From Hofstenia miamia (Eukaryota; Xenacoelomorpha; Acoela; Hofsteniidae), in contig CABFPE010000016.1 in NCBI GenBank assembly GCA_900660155.1, forward strand, positions 1,633,735 through 1,697,734: a stretch of 64,000 nucleotides of DNA. Reading direction: 5' to 3'. The position numbers and the translations under genes were made by a program. Positions 14,501-25,520 of the stretch are shown piece after piece. The stretch's first letter is position 1, and each line of letters opens with the position of its first letter. Below the pieces are notes generated by a model. It worked only from the letters and a program-made list of their open reading frames with translations, was not told the DNA's origin and did no database searches.

Positions 14501-17135
14501 TATAAGCAAAATAATTTTTTTGTAATAGATTCAGGTGATAATAATACTGCATTGTAGTAATTTGTATCTGGTTCTCATATCAAGTATTCTTGTAAACTAA
14601 AATATACAAAATAGAAATAGCTTAAGCCTGCATGTGCTCCTACAAACCTTGTTTATATAGTAAATCCATTTGATTTTAGTAGTAAATTTTCCTATTTTGT
14701 AACTTTTCATTGACTTTTCGCTTAATTATCATATCTATATTTGATTTCGTACAACACAATTATGAAGCTGAAATTCCTTTCTTCACAATTTATTTGTAGA
14801 ATTAGTTGATTCCGGCCATTAAGAGAAAATTGGTCTATAGATTTCAAGTTAAAATAACTTACTAACCATCATTGAAAAATTTAGGAATATGGTATGAGAT
14901 ACTAGCAGCTATTTCAAGACTTGCAGTGCTATCAAATGTAAGTGCACTCCTTATTGATGATTTAATATTAATATTGTTAGTCAATTCATAAGAAAAATTT
15001 TACAATAAAGTTTATTTACCTCAGAAATCCTCACAAAAATATGTTACAGTCTCCAACACATTCTGTTGTTAAGATTTTCTACTTTTCCCCTCAGAACTTT
15101 AGCTGTAATTATATGTACTATGAACTGTGATATCAAACTAAAATATGAATATTTTAAAGATTAGTTCAATTTTAGGCCTTTTTAATCGCATTCACATCAG
15201 ATTTTCTAAATCGTATGTTTTACAAATATTCTGGGGATGGTACATTAGAAGGCTATGTAAACTTCACTCTTTCGGTTTATCATCCGGGAGAGCCGGACAT
15301 GTGCAGGTAATTCTTTTATTTTGCATGAACATACAGCAAGATGTTCTGAAGACGAATAATTTTTTATTTTAGATTTAAAAATATTAAATTCTAAATGGGG
15401 TAATATTATACTTTGAGTACTCTCTTTAGCATATTCATGATAATACATGTCGTTTAACATTGCTTTAGTTTGAGCCTGCTGCGACTTCAGCCAGTAAACA
15501 AAATATAAACACTGACGAAATTGACCTGTTTCAAAATGAGCCTATCTTAAAAAATCAATGAAGTCCGTCATGTCACTTTGCACCACTAAAGAAAGTCAGC
15601 ACTTTATGGAATTTTATTTCCTTGAAGTCTTATTAATGAATTTTTTGCGAGTCAATGCAAATATAGCAGACGAAAATTATCATTTTATGTGGTAAATCAT
15701 CTGGAAACAACTACTGCTAGGATCAAAAGCATTTATTCTTTTGCTTAGAAAATTTCAATTGTCTTCTGAAGATAAGTTCACTTGAAGGCTGCTGTGATCT
15801 ATCATAGATGTGCTGACTAACATTCAGTTAAAGTGTATTCATTAAATGACAAAACGAAGTTCTATTTCATTAATTGCAATTCAAGATTTCTTTAATTAGC
15901 TAATATGTTCTGCAGTGAAGTATGACGCACCGTTAAATTGATTGCGATTCTCTTGAGATCTTTATTATCTTGTGTATTTAAAATTAATCGAAATTAAGAA
16001 ATGATAAAATGGGCTTAATGTTGAGAAGTTCTCCTTTTCTAATATACTAGCCAACATTGATTTAATAATTGACCAGAAAATTCAAAGGAAAATGTTACAC
16101 CGTAGCAAGCGATTGATTGCTTTCCATCTTTTGTTCTAACACTATAATGTAATTGTTGAAGCTACGTGGGACTTGTTCACATGTTCTTATGAGTATATTA
16201 TTTCAAATAGCGCGTCCTTGAAACAGTAAACTCTGCTAGTCTATAAAGCAGACATTTCTTTTCATTGTCTTGGAAAGAATATACATTATTTAGATATAAA
16301 GGCTTCCGTGATCCTGAAGGGCATCTCACAAAAGACTTCTGGAATCTGTTTGCTGTGAAACTCATATTCATGATAATATTTGAAGTAAGCATGCTTATCA
16401 AATATACATATTGAATTCAAAGTAGTAAATTTGAACAGGATATTTTTATAAATCTGTTAGAGAAGGAAATACTAATATCAGTCATAATGAGCGGAGCTGT
16501 AACTTGGAAGTAGATATATAAGAAAAAATTTAAGTCGAGTGATAAGTATTTTTGATCACTGCTCATTAAGACAATATTTGCAAAAATACGTTGCGGGAAG
16601 AATACTTTTGAGAGTTGTAAGAGCTTGTACATTAAGAAATAATGTCAACCTATGAAGAATGAGTAAAAATGGAGATGGGCTTTTGTTTTTCTGATATCTA
16701 CGAAATCAACACTAAGAAAGTTATTGATAATTTTTATTGGCCATTTCAAGTAGCATGCTCGCTCATTCATAAATTTTTTTATCTATTCTGATTATTTAAA
16801 AAGAAATTCCTCCTTGATTGTTAGAAATAATACAAAGGTAGTAGTATGGACAGTGCAAAGACAATTTGCCTAACTTGTTGAGAAGAAAGTCAAGTATCAT
16901 TTATAAAGGTTAACTGTTTAAATATTTTCTTTAAAAAACAACACGTTTAATGAATTAATTTTAAAAATCTGAACGCTGTCATTAAGAGTAAAAATGTATT
17001 TACTTTTAGCACTTTGTATTCATGGTCGGCGTTCTCATTGACGTAATTGTTCCAGATATTCCACAGCAGTTAGATCTAAAAATTAAGCGTGAACGTTATC
17101 TTGCGCGCCAAGCTCTTTCACAAGTCAGTGATACA
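104..17135 (+). CDS. Anoctamin (TMEM16 family) membrane protein, 5'-partial, 12 exons
   Basis: Exons read directly: 104-211, 1027-1170, 7740-7877, 8565-8723, 9003-9151, 10994-11146, 11842-11987, 12446-12598, 14885-14937, 15176-15306, 16294-16384, 17010-17135. All phases agree and give about 517 residues, from the Cys-rich loop before TM1 ([13 protein letters not shown]) to the post-TM10 segment (VIVPDIP, then [11 protein letters not shown]). Family hallmarks include [29 protein letters not shown], a C-x4-C loop (DCPNGDC), [20 protein letters not shown] and LEIRVDA. The known Ca2+-coordinating residues of TM6-TM8 are all present by eye: N and E in NNTVE, both E in EYLEM, E and D in EIRVD. The family makes Ca2+-activated phospholipid scramblases and chloride channels of the plasma membrane or ER; the subfamily was not determined. 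The cytosolic N-terminal half must lie left of the window. Intron 7 uses a GC donor at 11988; exon 2 uses a weak GTTTGC donor. Confidence 0.95.
3274..3481. repeat. Short inverted-repeat element (MITE-like) in anoctamin intron 2
   Basis: The left arm begins CCTTACCTACTACATTGAA and the reverse complement of the right arm begins CCTTACCTACTTCGCCAAAG; both arms go on to an AACACTAAGTA-type block. The element is about 208 bp, lacks coding capacity and abuts the hAT-like element that starts at 3489. No target duplication was found, so the boundaries are approximate and the family is unassigned. Confidence 0.45.
3489..4752. mobile_element. hAT-type DNA transposon, eroded, with perfect 8-bp target duplication
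   Basis: The 8-mer GCTATTTT occurs directly on both sides (3481-3488 and 4753-4760), which is the hAT target-site length. The ends are imperfect inverted repeats: left CAGTGGCGGCAGAAC, right end read inward AAAAGGCGGCGAAACC. Both continue to a shared CTTG(G/A)GTATGCAA block. CAGTGGCG is a common hAT terminus. The 1.26-kb interior has only short open frames and I could not recognise transposase in them, so it is probably a non-autonomous or heavily decayed copy. It lies in the 6.6-kb second visible intron of the anoctamin. Confidence 0.75.
6406..7354 (-). mobile_element. pogo-like DNA transposon remnant with TA target site
   Basis: The ends are inverted repeats of about 27 bp: left TAGTGTAATGCGGGTCAAAA, right end read inward TAGAGTAATGTGGGGCAAAA, both leading to GGAAC and bounded by TA. 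Further copies of the GGGGCAA..AGGAAC word lie inside. On the - strand around 6760-6870 a frame reads [18 protein letters not shown] followed by [11 protein letters not shown]. This resembles the Cys/His-rich C-terminal tail of pogo/Tigger-type transposases (W..C..C..WAH..C......CD.C). The rest of the transposase is missing, so this is an internally deleted copy. Confidence 0.62.
9296..10195 (+). mobile_element. Tc1/mariner-like element, internally deleted, with long inverted repeats
   Basis: It lies in the anoctamin intron 9152-10993. Left and right ends are imperfect inverted repeats extending about 160-230 bp; both arms share GCTCAG(C/T)GAGTTTG, AACAAGGAT, AACATAGAATTTAT and the GTGTCCACCAC block, and are flanked by TA-rich DNA. 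Between them, 9856-9930 encodes the hallmark Tc1 block [20 protein letters not shown] around the last catalytic acidic residue. At about 900 bp it lacks most of the roughly 340-residue transposase (paired-type DNA-binding domain and first two acidic residues), so it cannot be autonomous. Confidence 0.82.
10581..10741. mobile_element. Small hAT-type MITE
   Basis: Terminal repeats: left CAGGGACGTGAGAAT, right end read inward CAAAGACGCGAGAAA, both leading toward a GGGGGCA block. The flanking 8-mers GTTGTTGT (10573-10580) and GTTGTTAT (10742-10749) differ at one position and look like an aged 8-bp target duplication. It is 161 bp without coding capacity, in anoctamin intron 9152-10993. Confidence 0.5.
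11155..11480 (-). mobile_element. LINE 3' fragment (end of reverse-transcriptase ORF plus tail)
   Basis: On the - strand, 11378-11460 reads [18 protein letters not shown]. It matches the WNSLP..(I/V).....L..F block found at the extreme C-terminus of CR1/L2/jockey-type LINE polymerases. The sequence then runs through non-coding DNA to an AATAAATATA-type A/T tail that begins within about 10 bp of the anoctamin exon-6 splice donor at 11147. Only the 3' end is present, as expected of 5'-truncated insertion. Confidence 0.5.
12599..14884. other. Anoctamin intron with no recognised feature
   Basis: This 2.3-kb intron separates exons 8 and 9 of the anoctamin. I see no convincing coding block, no terminal repeats and no RNA gene. 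A GGGGCA-containing stretch around 13610-13625 and 14080-14115 is slightly GC-richer but shows no element boundaries. The shorter introns 212-1026, 15307-16293 and 16385-17009 likewise hold nothing recognised. Confidence 0.6.
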
Positions 17136-17647
17136 GTAAGTATTTAGTTTTTTCACTAGCTTTTACGAGGTACACTAATATGAACAATTATTTCATATAT
17201 TGAGTCTGTCTGATTACTAAATATCTTCTAAATAACAAAATTATAGCTTGTTTCCTTGAAAGTATGCATGAAATCATATAACATACCATTCACATTAATA
17301 AGAGTCTCTTAAGCCTGACTTGGTTCATTTATGACTTGTGATGTATAAATTATCGCGTAAATGTAAATGACTAAGTAATTTCATAAAATTCAATAAAAAT
17401 TTCTAATTCTGCTCGAAACAAACTATCAGTTTGATTGATTACTTAAAAGAAGCAGAGTGTATCAGAAATGCTACTATCATTCCTAAAATACAAATGGATA
17501 TCATTTTCGCATCTCAGCATTAATCTATAAATAAACAAATAAACAGTATTACTATTATAATATAACCATGATCAATCCTATATGATGAAAACTGAAGCTA
17601 TTCGTATTTTGACAGTTGCATTACATTAATTTCCTGTATGCATACAG

Positions 17648-17683
17648 GAATTTTCAGCTAATGAGATTGAGCTGTTCTTGTAA
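17648..17683 (+). CDS. Possible last coding exon of the anoctamin
   Basis: After the last certain anoctamin exon the reading phase is 0. A CAG acceptor at 17645-17647 opens a 12-codon frame (EFSANEIELFL, then TAA) in that phase. The final codons also contain a GTAAGT donor, so it could instead be an internal mini-exon. The tail beyond TM10 is poorly conserved in anoctamins, so sequence similarity cannot decide this. A second phase-0 option is an acceptor just before 20638, which gives only two residues and a stop. Confidence 0.22.
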   Translation, partial: EFSANEIELFL

Positions 17684-18064
17684 GTGCAGAAATTGATTCT
17701 GAAAAACTAGAATTGCTTCATAAATACCTTCAAGCTATCAACGTAAATTCCTATTTTCTTCTTTAATACATTATTCTTTACAATAATTCTTTAAAACAAA
17801 TATTAGATATTGGGTGGCAAGTGTACTATTGAATCTGTTACTACGTTAGTAATAAAATGATGCTAACACAAAAGTTAAGAGAAAATTTTCATAAAGCATA
17901 AAATTTAGAAAAAAATGTTAATACTGCAATAATTAAATTTTGTAAATTCTTTCTTCTCATGCATCCTAGCTAGTGGAACAAAACGGAATCTTGTTTTTTA
18001 GTCCTTTATTTCTAGTAGTTGTTAAGTTGATTTGTGGACATTGATTGATGTGCTGTAGTCAAAC

Positions 18065-18243
18065 CAGAGTTGTAGCCGGGCCGTGATTTCAAGCCCAGGC
18101 CCTTTAACCCATTACCCAAGCCCAACCCGGCCCGTTGGAATTAGAAAAAATAGGGCCCAGCCCGGCCCGACTCGTTACACCAAAATCATTATAAGATTTC
18201 ATTCTTAGTTTTTTAGCTCAAGCCCGGACCGGCTACAGCTCTG
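18065..18243. mobile_element. hAT-type MITE with GC-rich subterminal repeats
   Basis: The ends are inverted repeats, left CAGAGTTGTAGCCGGGCCG and right end read inward CAGAGCTGTAGCCGGTCCG. The flanking 8-mers AGTCAAAC (18057-18064) and AGCCAAAC (18244-18251) differ at one position, a decayed 8-bp target duplication. The interior carries repeated AGCCCGGCCCG-like words, far more GC-rich than the surroundings. At 179 bp it has no coding capacity. Confidence 0.75.
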
Positions 18244-18585
18244 AGCCAAACTGAAAGTGAAATATAATAATATCCGTCCGTTTAATTCGTTTAATTAACT
18301 GGAATTCAACAATTTACAAAATAAAGGTGGAACCTAGGCATGTTCTTTGCTAAATTCGGTTTTTCAGAATCACCCAACAAATGGGTCAGATCAAAGTCTA
18401 CTGTAATGTAATGTGCAATCACGGAGTGCGATTTGCAACGTTTGATGCAATAAGTCGCTTTAAGTAATCAAATCGAAGATTTTGATATTTTGCACATCGC
18501 CATGCTTTTTGAAACATTTTACGTTTTTGATAATCAGTAAAAACTACCATTAACACTAATTCCACTAGGGATTTTTCGAAAGCCG

Positions 18586-20246
18586 TGATGACTTCCCAAA
18601 AAAAATTTCAACGCTTATAACTCATGAACTAATGAAGATTGTTAAATCCGGAAAGACCACAAGATAGAAAATTGTCTCCTTCTATTTCTTTTTTGAAACA
18701 CGACCTGGCGCTGTCCCATTCATACGCGACTAGTTATTGTTACCAGGGTGTTCAGGCCACCTTGTTAAATTTCATTGGGGACTCACTATCTTTTGTTTAA
18801 GTTATATAGTGATGAGGGGCGTTGTATTTCATCTTTTAAGAAATTAAATGTAATGAAAGTATGACATAAAAATACAGTGCTCAAATTTAGAGCCCCTCTC
18901 CCCTGTTAATTATTTAGCAGTACAGCCCTGGTTGTTACCCTGGGCATTAGATCGTCTCATTATCTGAAAACTAGGTATGGAAAGAATTTCAATATTTTTG
19001 TTAAAATCGAATTTTTCATTGAAAAGAAATTCAGGTTTGAATGTACTTCAGGCACGCGAATAGGCTTTAGCACAAATATTTATGATTGCATGAGCGGGTA
19101 AAACCCAATAAATGTGCCATGTAAAAGGCTTTCATCAATATTTATTAACAGCATTTAATAAAATTGTTGAAAAATGCGGCTAAACCGATTTGCTACATAA
19201 AAGTAATGCTAGTAGAAATTGGGTTGATAAACAATTCATTTTTCAACATTTCAAAATCAATTTTTTGACTCTCATTTAAAACGCAGAATTTAAACTTGCA
19301 ATAGCGTAAATATAGATGTAAGGTGATATGACATTTCTTACTTGAAACCCTCTAACTTGCTTGTCAAACACTTTGTTTTGTTTCAAGGCGAATGGAATGA
19401 TTGTTGAGGCCACAAAAGTAAAGGGATTTTGTGAATTTTTTTATTTTGAACAAAATTTAACCCAATTCGCTTGCTTACTTTCGTTGTTTGACCTGCAATT
19501 AAAGTAAGCCTTGGCAGATCCTCCTTAGTTGAACTGTTTCATATCTGATGAAGTTTAATCTAGGTTAAACCTCAAGTTTTGTAAATGATTGCACTAGAAA
19601 TGTTCTTCAAACATTCAAAGCATTAATCCTTATATAAAGGCGATGTACCGCAAAATAAATTTATTAACAAATAAATTACAACCAATAACAACCTCATAAA
19701 GTATCTTATTTAATTAAATTTTTGACATAGCTAAAATTAGAAACTAATTTGCTGTTAATGTAACCACATCTGTTGTATATATTGACAGAGTAAGATATTG
19801 CAAAAACCATTCTAAAGTGATCCAGAAAATGTGTGACTTGCTATGTTTTGTTTTTGATTTGATATATAAAGTCAACATACTCCAAGAAAATGTGTACAAG
19901 AGTGTTTGAAGATATTCACTATTTTTTATTTAAAATTCCTAATGGTCAGGTAATCAGGAGGCGGGAATACCATCGGAACAACAACAAATATTAAGTGTTT
20001 TTTATGTAGGTGTCCCACCCAAACACATTAAGGTTGCCATGTACAAAGTCAGATGTAACAGCGTAGAAGGGGTCTGCTACAGGAGCATTTAGGCAATGGA
20101 GTTTCGCATTGGGACAGTGTGGGTTCGTGTTTGAGAGTAAAAATGAAAGAGAAGACACCACTCCATCTTTCTTGTTGCATTAATATTTTGAATAGATTTA
20201 TTAGTTCATGAGTTATAGGTGCTTATAGTTTTTTTCAAGAAGCCAT
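18586..20246. repeat. Pair of ~135-bp inverted repeats enclosing 1.4 kb (probable DNA transposon ends)
   Basis: Arms 18586-18722 and 20107-20246 align in inverse orientation over their whole length, with anchors TATAACTCATGAACTAAT and CTGTCCCA and about 70 percent identity by eye. The sequence between shows no recognisable transposase. The outer limits and target duplication could not be fixed, so the superfamily is unassigned. Confidence 0.5.
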
Positions 20247-20249
20247 TAA

Positions 20250-21572
20250 AAAAGGTTAAATGGTTTTATGACACTCAAAATATATCTGCGCGATACCTTG
20301 TTTACAGTAAACTTAGAAGACATATCAATATAAAAAAATTGATTTTTGTAAGTTGAAAATATTAGACGTTATTAATTTATGGTGAAAATTGATTCTGCCA
20401 TGTTCCTTCTCTATATGTTTGAGTAAACTTCATTCAATTTTTATTTTAATAAGTCTTAATTATCAATAATTTTTTTTATATCAACGTTCTTTATTATGTC
20501 TTAATTTTACAATATTCAATTATTTAAGTAATTTACAAAATCAAAAAATACAGTGATAAAAAATTATCTATAAATTTACAAAATTAATTTATACAATGTT
20601 AATTATTATATTATTTATAATTGAAAATTTTTTAGATTTCGTAAAAGGAAAAGGAATTTCTTTCGTATTCGTGTCTTTTTATTTGGTGCTATTTTGTGCA
20701 ATGGGTACTTATGCAATTGGTTAATTAAAATATAAATTTTTATTATTTTCAACATTACTGAATATGTGTAAGTTTTGAACAAGAAAGTCTCACATTTTAG
20801 TTTTTTTATAAGTTTGTATTTACCGGAATTATTTCAGCCTTTCTCTGGACACTGTTCATTCCAATGAGCAAAATTTTTAGGTTATGTTAATTCCAGTGAA
20901 AAAATATTATTGACATGTAATGTAATATGGCCACTGTTCATCACAAAGAATATATCAACAATCCGGATCTAAACTATATAATCAAAATATGATTAGGTAT
21001 TTTTGTTAATACCTATACGTTCAAATAATTGTGTTAAATATGTACTAGCACTTAGTTGTAGTCACTGGCCAGGAAAGGATTAAATTACATTCATGGCAAA
21101 TTAACTTGTAGTTGATTTTGTAAGTTGATACAATTGATAGAACCATGTTGTACTGATAGGCAATAAACAAACGTTTTTTTCTACATTAGAAATGATATTT
21201 ATCCCTGCTGGAATAGATTGTAGTTAGTTTTAAAAAGCTTTCTTCTAAAAAATTTTGATCACATATTACTCTACTCCTAATTTCTTAATTCTACCACTCC
21301 TTTAAATACATATGCGATATAGAATAAAAAAACCGAAATTTATAACAAGCATCAATTATTAAAAAAGTGTTCATAAAATTAGAACTATATAATTTCATAC
21401 AGATTTAAATCACATAGTCACAGATCATCTACATATATATATATATATANNNNNNNNNNNNNNNNNNNNNNNNNNNNNNNNNNNNNNNNNNNNNNNNNNN
21501 NNNNNNNNNNNNNNNNNNNNNNNNNNNNNNNNNNNNNNNNNNNNNNNNNNNNNNNNNNNNNNNNNNNNNNNN

Positions 21573-21625
<53 letters not shown>

Positions 21626-23550
21626 CATGATTCCTTTGAGGCTGGTATTTTTTTGTTTGAGTAAATCTAGACTATGATTAGGGTCACGCAAAACAAGTTT
21701 TTCTATATTATTATTTCAATTAAGCTTTTGTACGCAATGCCTCAACGGTTAGATGTATGATTAAAATTTACCAGTATGATAATTTAATCAAATTACTTGC
21801 TAATTTACATTAGTATTAAAAGAGAATCAAAGAAATGGTAATTGAGTCAAATGTTAAATTAGTGCTGAAGATAAGCTACAACCGATGCATAAAATTAAGC
21901 TTTGTAGCGCTAAATCATCCAAAATTATTAAATGAATTTTATAATTAAATATAAAATTCAGATATATTTTAAAATATGAATAGTGTTATATATAATGCAT
22001 GTACATGAACATCAAGCAGTTTTTTAAAAAAAGTTTACATTTGAAAAATTTCTGTAGAATGAGCACAAATTTGCAAGTACATGAAGTGCATTATTCGCTA
22101 TTATTTTGATGTACAGTGTAGTCTAGCAGTTTTTATTGTTATAAATAAAGGCTTTTATGCAAATATATGTAAAATGAATAAATTTGTTAGGTATTTATTC
22201 GCTGTTATATTGGCTTGTCATAGATTATGTATTTATTTTGAACTAGCGATTCCCACATGATTGAAACATTGATGTACACTTGCCTTGAAAATGTATGCAA
22301 ATCTCAATGTCAAAGACTTCAAGCTAAATTTTGTCTTAGAAGTCTTGGTATTCGAATTGCCTTTTAATATGCTTCAGTTGCTTTTCCTAGGTCTGTTATA
22401 GATCGCATTAATCAAGCATGTTCAAATGGAAAAGAGGGGATCTATTTAATAGCGTCGTTGCACAGTGTGCTTCGTGTCTAGTACATTTAAATATACTGGT
22501 CTAGAATGGTATTCCATAAGATCTAAATATATCACAAAGTGAAATCGCGGAAAATTATAATAATCAGATGCAGTCTGAAACAATTATATACTAATAGTAT
22601 TAACGCCGAAATTACAAATAGCAACCAAACATGTCAAGCTGTTGCCTTATTCGTTGCTCTTGCCGTTGAAGCAATACGGGGTTGTTCATCATTCATTACA
22701 AATATATTTACAAGATTCCTTCCATGTATGTTACCAACGTTGACGATGGAGAGCTCCATAATCTCATTCACGAATTTTGACGTGAAAATTTAGATCTAAG
22801 ACTAATTAAATTAGCCTATTACAGAAAATGACAAGAACGGACGATTTGTAATTATTTCACGTTTTATCAATAGATGCACAAAATCAAAATTATCTACAAT
22901 TTAATCTTGCAGGGTAGTCTAAAATTCTATAGAGTAGTTTCTTTAATATAGACTCAATATCAGATCAAACAATGTGTGAACACATTTTACAATTTGTTTA
23001 TTACAAATTTGAGCTGCATAATTCACAGTTATAATTACAAAAATAATGAGCAGTATAAAAATAATTATTTTTCCTCGCATTTTCAAAAATAATTTTTGAT
23101 GAAGATTTTTTAGGATTTGGTTTATGCATTACTTTTTGGGGACCTCAACTTGGAAGTTATCATTGATGTTCTTTTGTTTGAAATTCCTTGCAATTAAATT
23201 AACTAAATGAAATTTTGGATCTACAGAAATATTTTTTGAAGCCTTAGCTTAATAATTCAATGTAATTATTATATTTCTCTGTAAATTTCGAATATTCCGA
23301 TGAGTACCAAAAAATTAATTCGCTTTCTACTGATTTTTTGCACTAAGTGAAATGAAAAAAAGCTTTATATGTTGACTGAAAACCATTCAATACTCCGGTT
23401 CCAAAGTTTCCAAAGCTGCATCTTTTTCTATTCAAATCACAAGTTCACTTATCATCGCTACCGAGTTAAGGCAAACTTGATTTGTGAATGTTTAACGTAA
23501 TATATAAAATAACACAATTTCAGTAACGAACTAGAATATATATTATCTAA
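20250..23550. other. Intergenic stretch, no gene recognised
   Basis: It contains A/T-rich unique-looking DNA, a TA microsatellite interrupted by the 123-base assembly gap, and short open frames without recognisable domains. The longest (22539-22793, +) has no start context, repeats or homology I can see. Confidence 0.5.
21431..21618. repeat. TA microsatellite with internal assembly gap (N 21450-21572)
   Basis: (TA)n occupies 21431-21449 and 21575-21618, and 123 Ns sit between them, so the true repeat length is unknown. Confidence 0.95.
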
Positions 23551-23564
23551 AAAACACAAAATTG

Positions 23565-23815
23565 ACATTAAAATTTGTTTTCTTCATAAAACTACAATGA
23601 ATGTCAACAAATACGTCGGTATTTAGTGTGACCACCTATGCCGGATATAACAGCTGCAATTCTTTTAGGCATAGAATTCAGCAAGGATTTCATATAGGTT
23701 TGGTCATGTTCTTGGATCAACTGAAATTTGTAGTTACATCAATAATTACTGTCTTTTTGCATGTCTCTTTGTACATGTACTCCAATTTAGTAGAGACTAA
23801 ACATTAACTTTTATA
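23565..23815 (-). mobile_element. Tc1-like transposon end fragment
   Basis: The stretch GTATTTAGTGTGACCACC, then ATAACAGCTGCAATTCTTTTAGGCATAGAATTC, split here by describing it as the 23619-23677 block, is the typical subterminal leader of Tc1 elements (a GTG(A)CC.CC....ATAACAGC..CAATTC..T.GGCAT pattern). A related block lies at 9470-9540 in the other Tc1-like copy. No transposase and no opposite end were found, so it is a truncated relic. Confidence 0.5.
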
Positions 23816-24055
23816 AATTAAGTAATTTTATTTAAACTGAATCCAACGTTGATATTATAAAGAGAATAACATGGGAAGGGATGGAATATGTCACTGATTT
23901 TTATGGTTAAGCTGGCTAAAGTCAACAGTCCAACATCTCCAAAAATAATTATTTTTTCCCCAGGGTTGGCTTAGTTTAGGCACCCCGGTTACTCTAGGAA
24001 TGCTCTGGCAAAAAAGCTCAGTCATATCTATAATACCAGCTGAGATATTTATAAT

Positions 24056-24745
24056 CCGTCCCCGAAAAAGTGTTTACTTTGTCTAACGTACTGTTGACTT
24101 TGTCCACTGAAAAAATTCAAAATGTTTACTATTCCTAGAAGTGTTCTTGGGTGGGGTCAAATCCTGAAACTATGCTTCTGTACCTAACCCTACCCCGTAA
24201 TATCAAAAAAAATTAAAATTATAAATTTAAAAAATTATTTTTTCCTTTGAAAATTTTTCTACGGTTGACCATATTCAGGCAGTATGTACTCAATAATTTA
24301 AAAATTAAACCCATCATTTAAAGATGATGTTCAAGTAGATTAATACTAGAGCTTTCCAATGGTATATGTTTTAAGTGCATAAGACCAATTTTGGTCCCTC
24401 AGCAGAGTGCGAAAAATTGGAAGAAGTTCAATTTGAAAAACCAAAAAATGATTTTTATTTGACAAAAATGGTTTTTAAGCCCTTTTCAATTGTTTGAAGC
24501 AATAAAATAAAAAAAAATGTTGTCACCAAAAATTTTTTTGACCCAAGTTGACCATCTTTGAGGGCTTATTTTTCAAAAATTCAATTGGTGACCTCCCTTT
24601 TTTTATTTGATTTATTTGATATTCTTGCAGAGCAAAACTAGAGCTTTGAAATGGTATATAGCTTTTATTTATAGGACCAATATTGAACCCAAACCCTTAA
24701 CTTGGACAAAGTCAACACTGTCTTAGACAAAGTCAACGGGGACCG
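24056..24745. repeat. Inverted repeats built on an AAAGTCAAC word (MITE-like)
   Basis: The left arm 24056-24110 and the right arm 24702-24745 are inverse copies of about 44 bp. Each carries two GACTTTGTC-type words (left arm TTTACTTTGTCTAA and TGTTGACTTTGTCCA) behind a GGTCCCCG-type terminus. The 0.6-kb interior is non-coding. The right arm recurs at 26327-26370 only because of the block duplication. Confidence 0.5.
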
Positions 24746-25129
24746 AATGGTTAAATGCAATTCAATTTAGGAATTTCAAATTCAGTGTGTAACTTATTAG
24801 AAGCTTGTAACACACCCAACTTTGGTTTAACAAACCGAAAAATTAGAGAAAAATTTTGGGTAACATAAATATGATTCTCCAATGTATTGAATTGACGTTA
24901 CCTTAAAAAAGCGGGTTAAGATTCGCCCAATTCGGTCCATGATCATCTATTACTATAAATCTATAGGTTTATTTAAAAATCACACATGCAAATCAGTCAC
25001 CGCATTTTTAGAAATTACTTGCTATGTGTAACTTACAAATATCTACAAAAATAGTATATAAACCACACAATAAAAACTTTATTTAATTCTAGACTAAACA
25101 AATACATATAAAATGCATAACATTGCATA

Positions 25130-25520
25130 TTATTCATTTGGCAGTAAACGCATTTCTTCAGAGCTTTTCTTATCACTAATAAAAAAATTTTTGAAAAATT
25201 TCCACGCTTTTGACAATGCTTCATCGATACAATCGGGTTCATCATTTTCTTCAAGACATAAATCTTCCACCAATGTTATAACCATAAATATGAAGATAAA
25301 TATCTCTACTAATGCCAAAGTCTAAAATATTCATAATTCAAAACTGAAGTATCTTTTGAATATGAAATTTGAAATATGATTTACATTTATAATTAATGCA
25401 TACCTTATTGTTAGTTATAAATAGCATCACAACGAATGTTAGATAATACCTACATTTTACCCAGAAAAAATATACAACATAGATCAGGATACCTAAAGAT
25501 GCCAAAAATGTTTGAAAGGG
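25130..25520 (-). other. Second copy of the last two PCSK7 exons
   Basis: Exons 25404-25520 and 25130-25321 repeat 27029-27145 and 26755-26946 exactly as far as I could read, with the same AG acceptor, GTATGC donor, stop codon and AATAAA (25078-25083, - strand). They lie in the block joined by a single N, so they are more likely an assembly duplicate than a real tandem exon duplication. Confidence 0.85.

Noticed and set aside
22539-22793. 84-codon + strand frame
   Set aside because: No recognisable domain, signal or splice context on either strand.
25130-25318. Short secreted-peptide gene starting at 25318 (-)
   Set aside because: The apparent start is TTG, not ATG, and the segment is preceded by a splice acceptor; it is the terminal PCSK7 exon.
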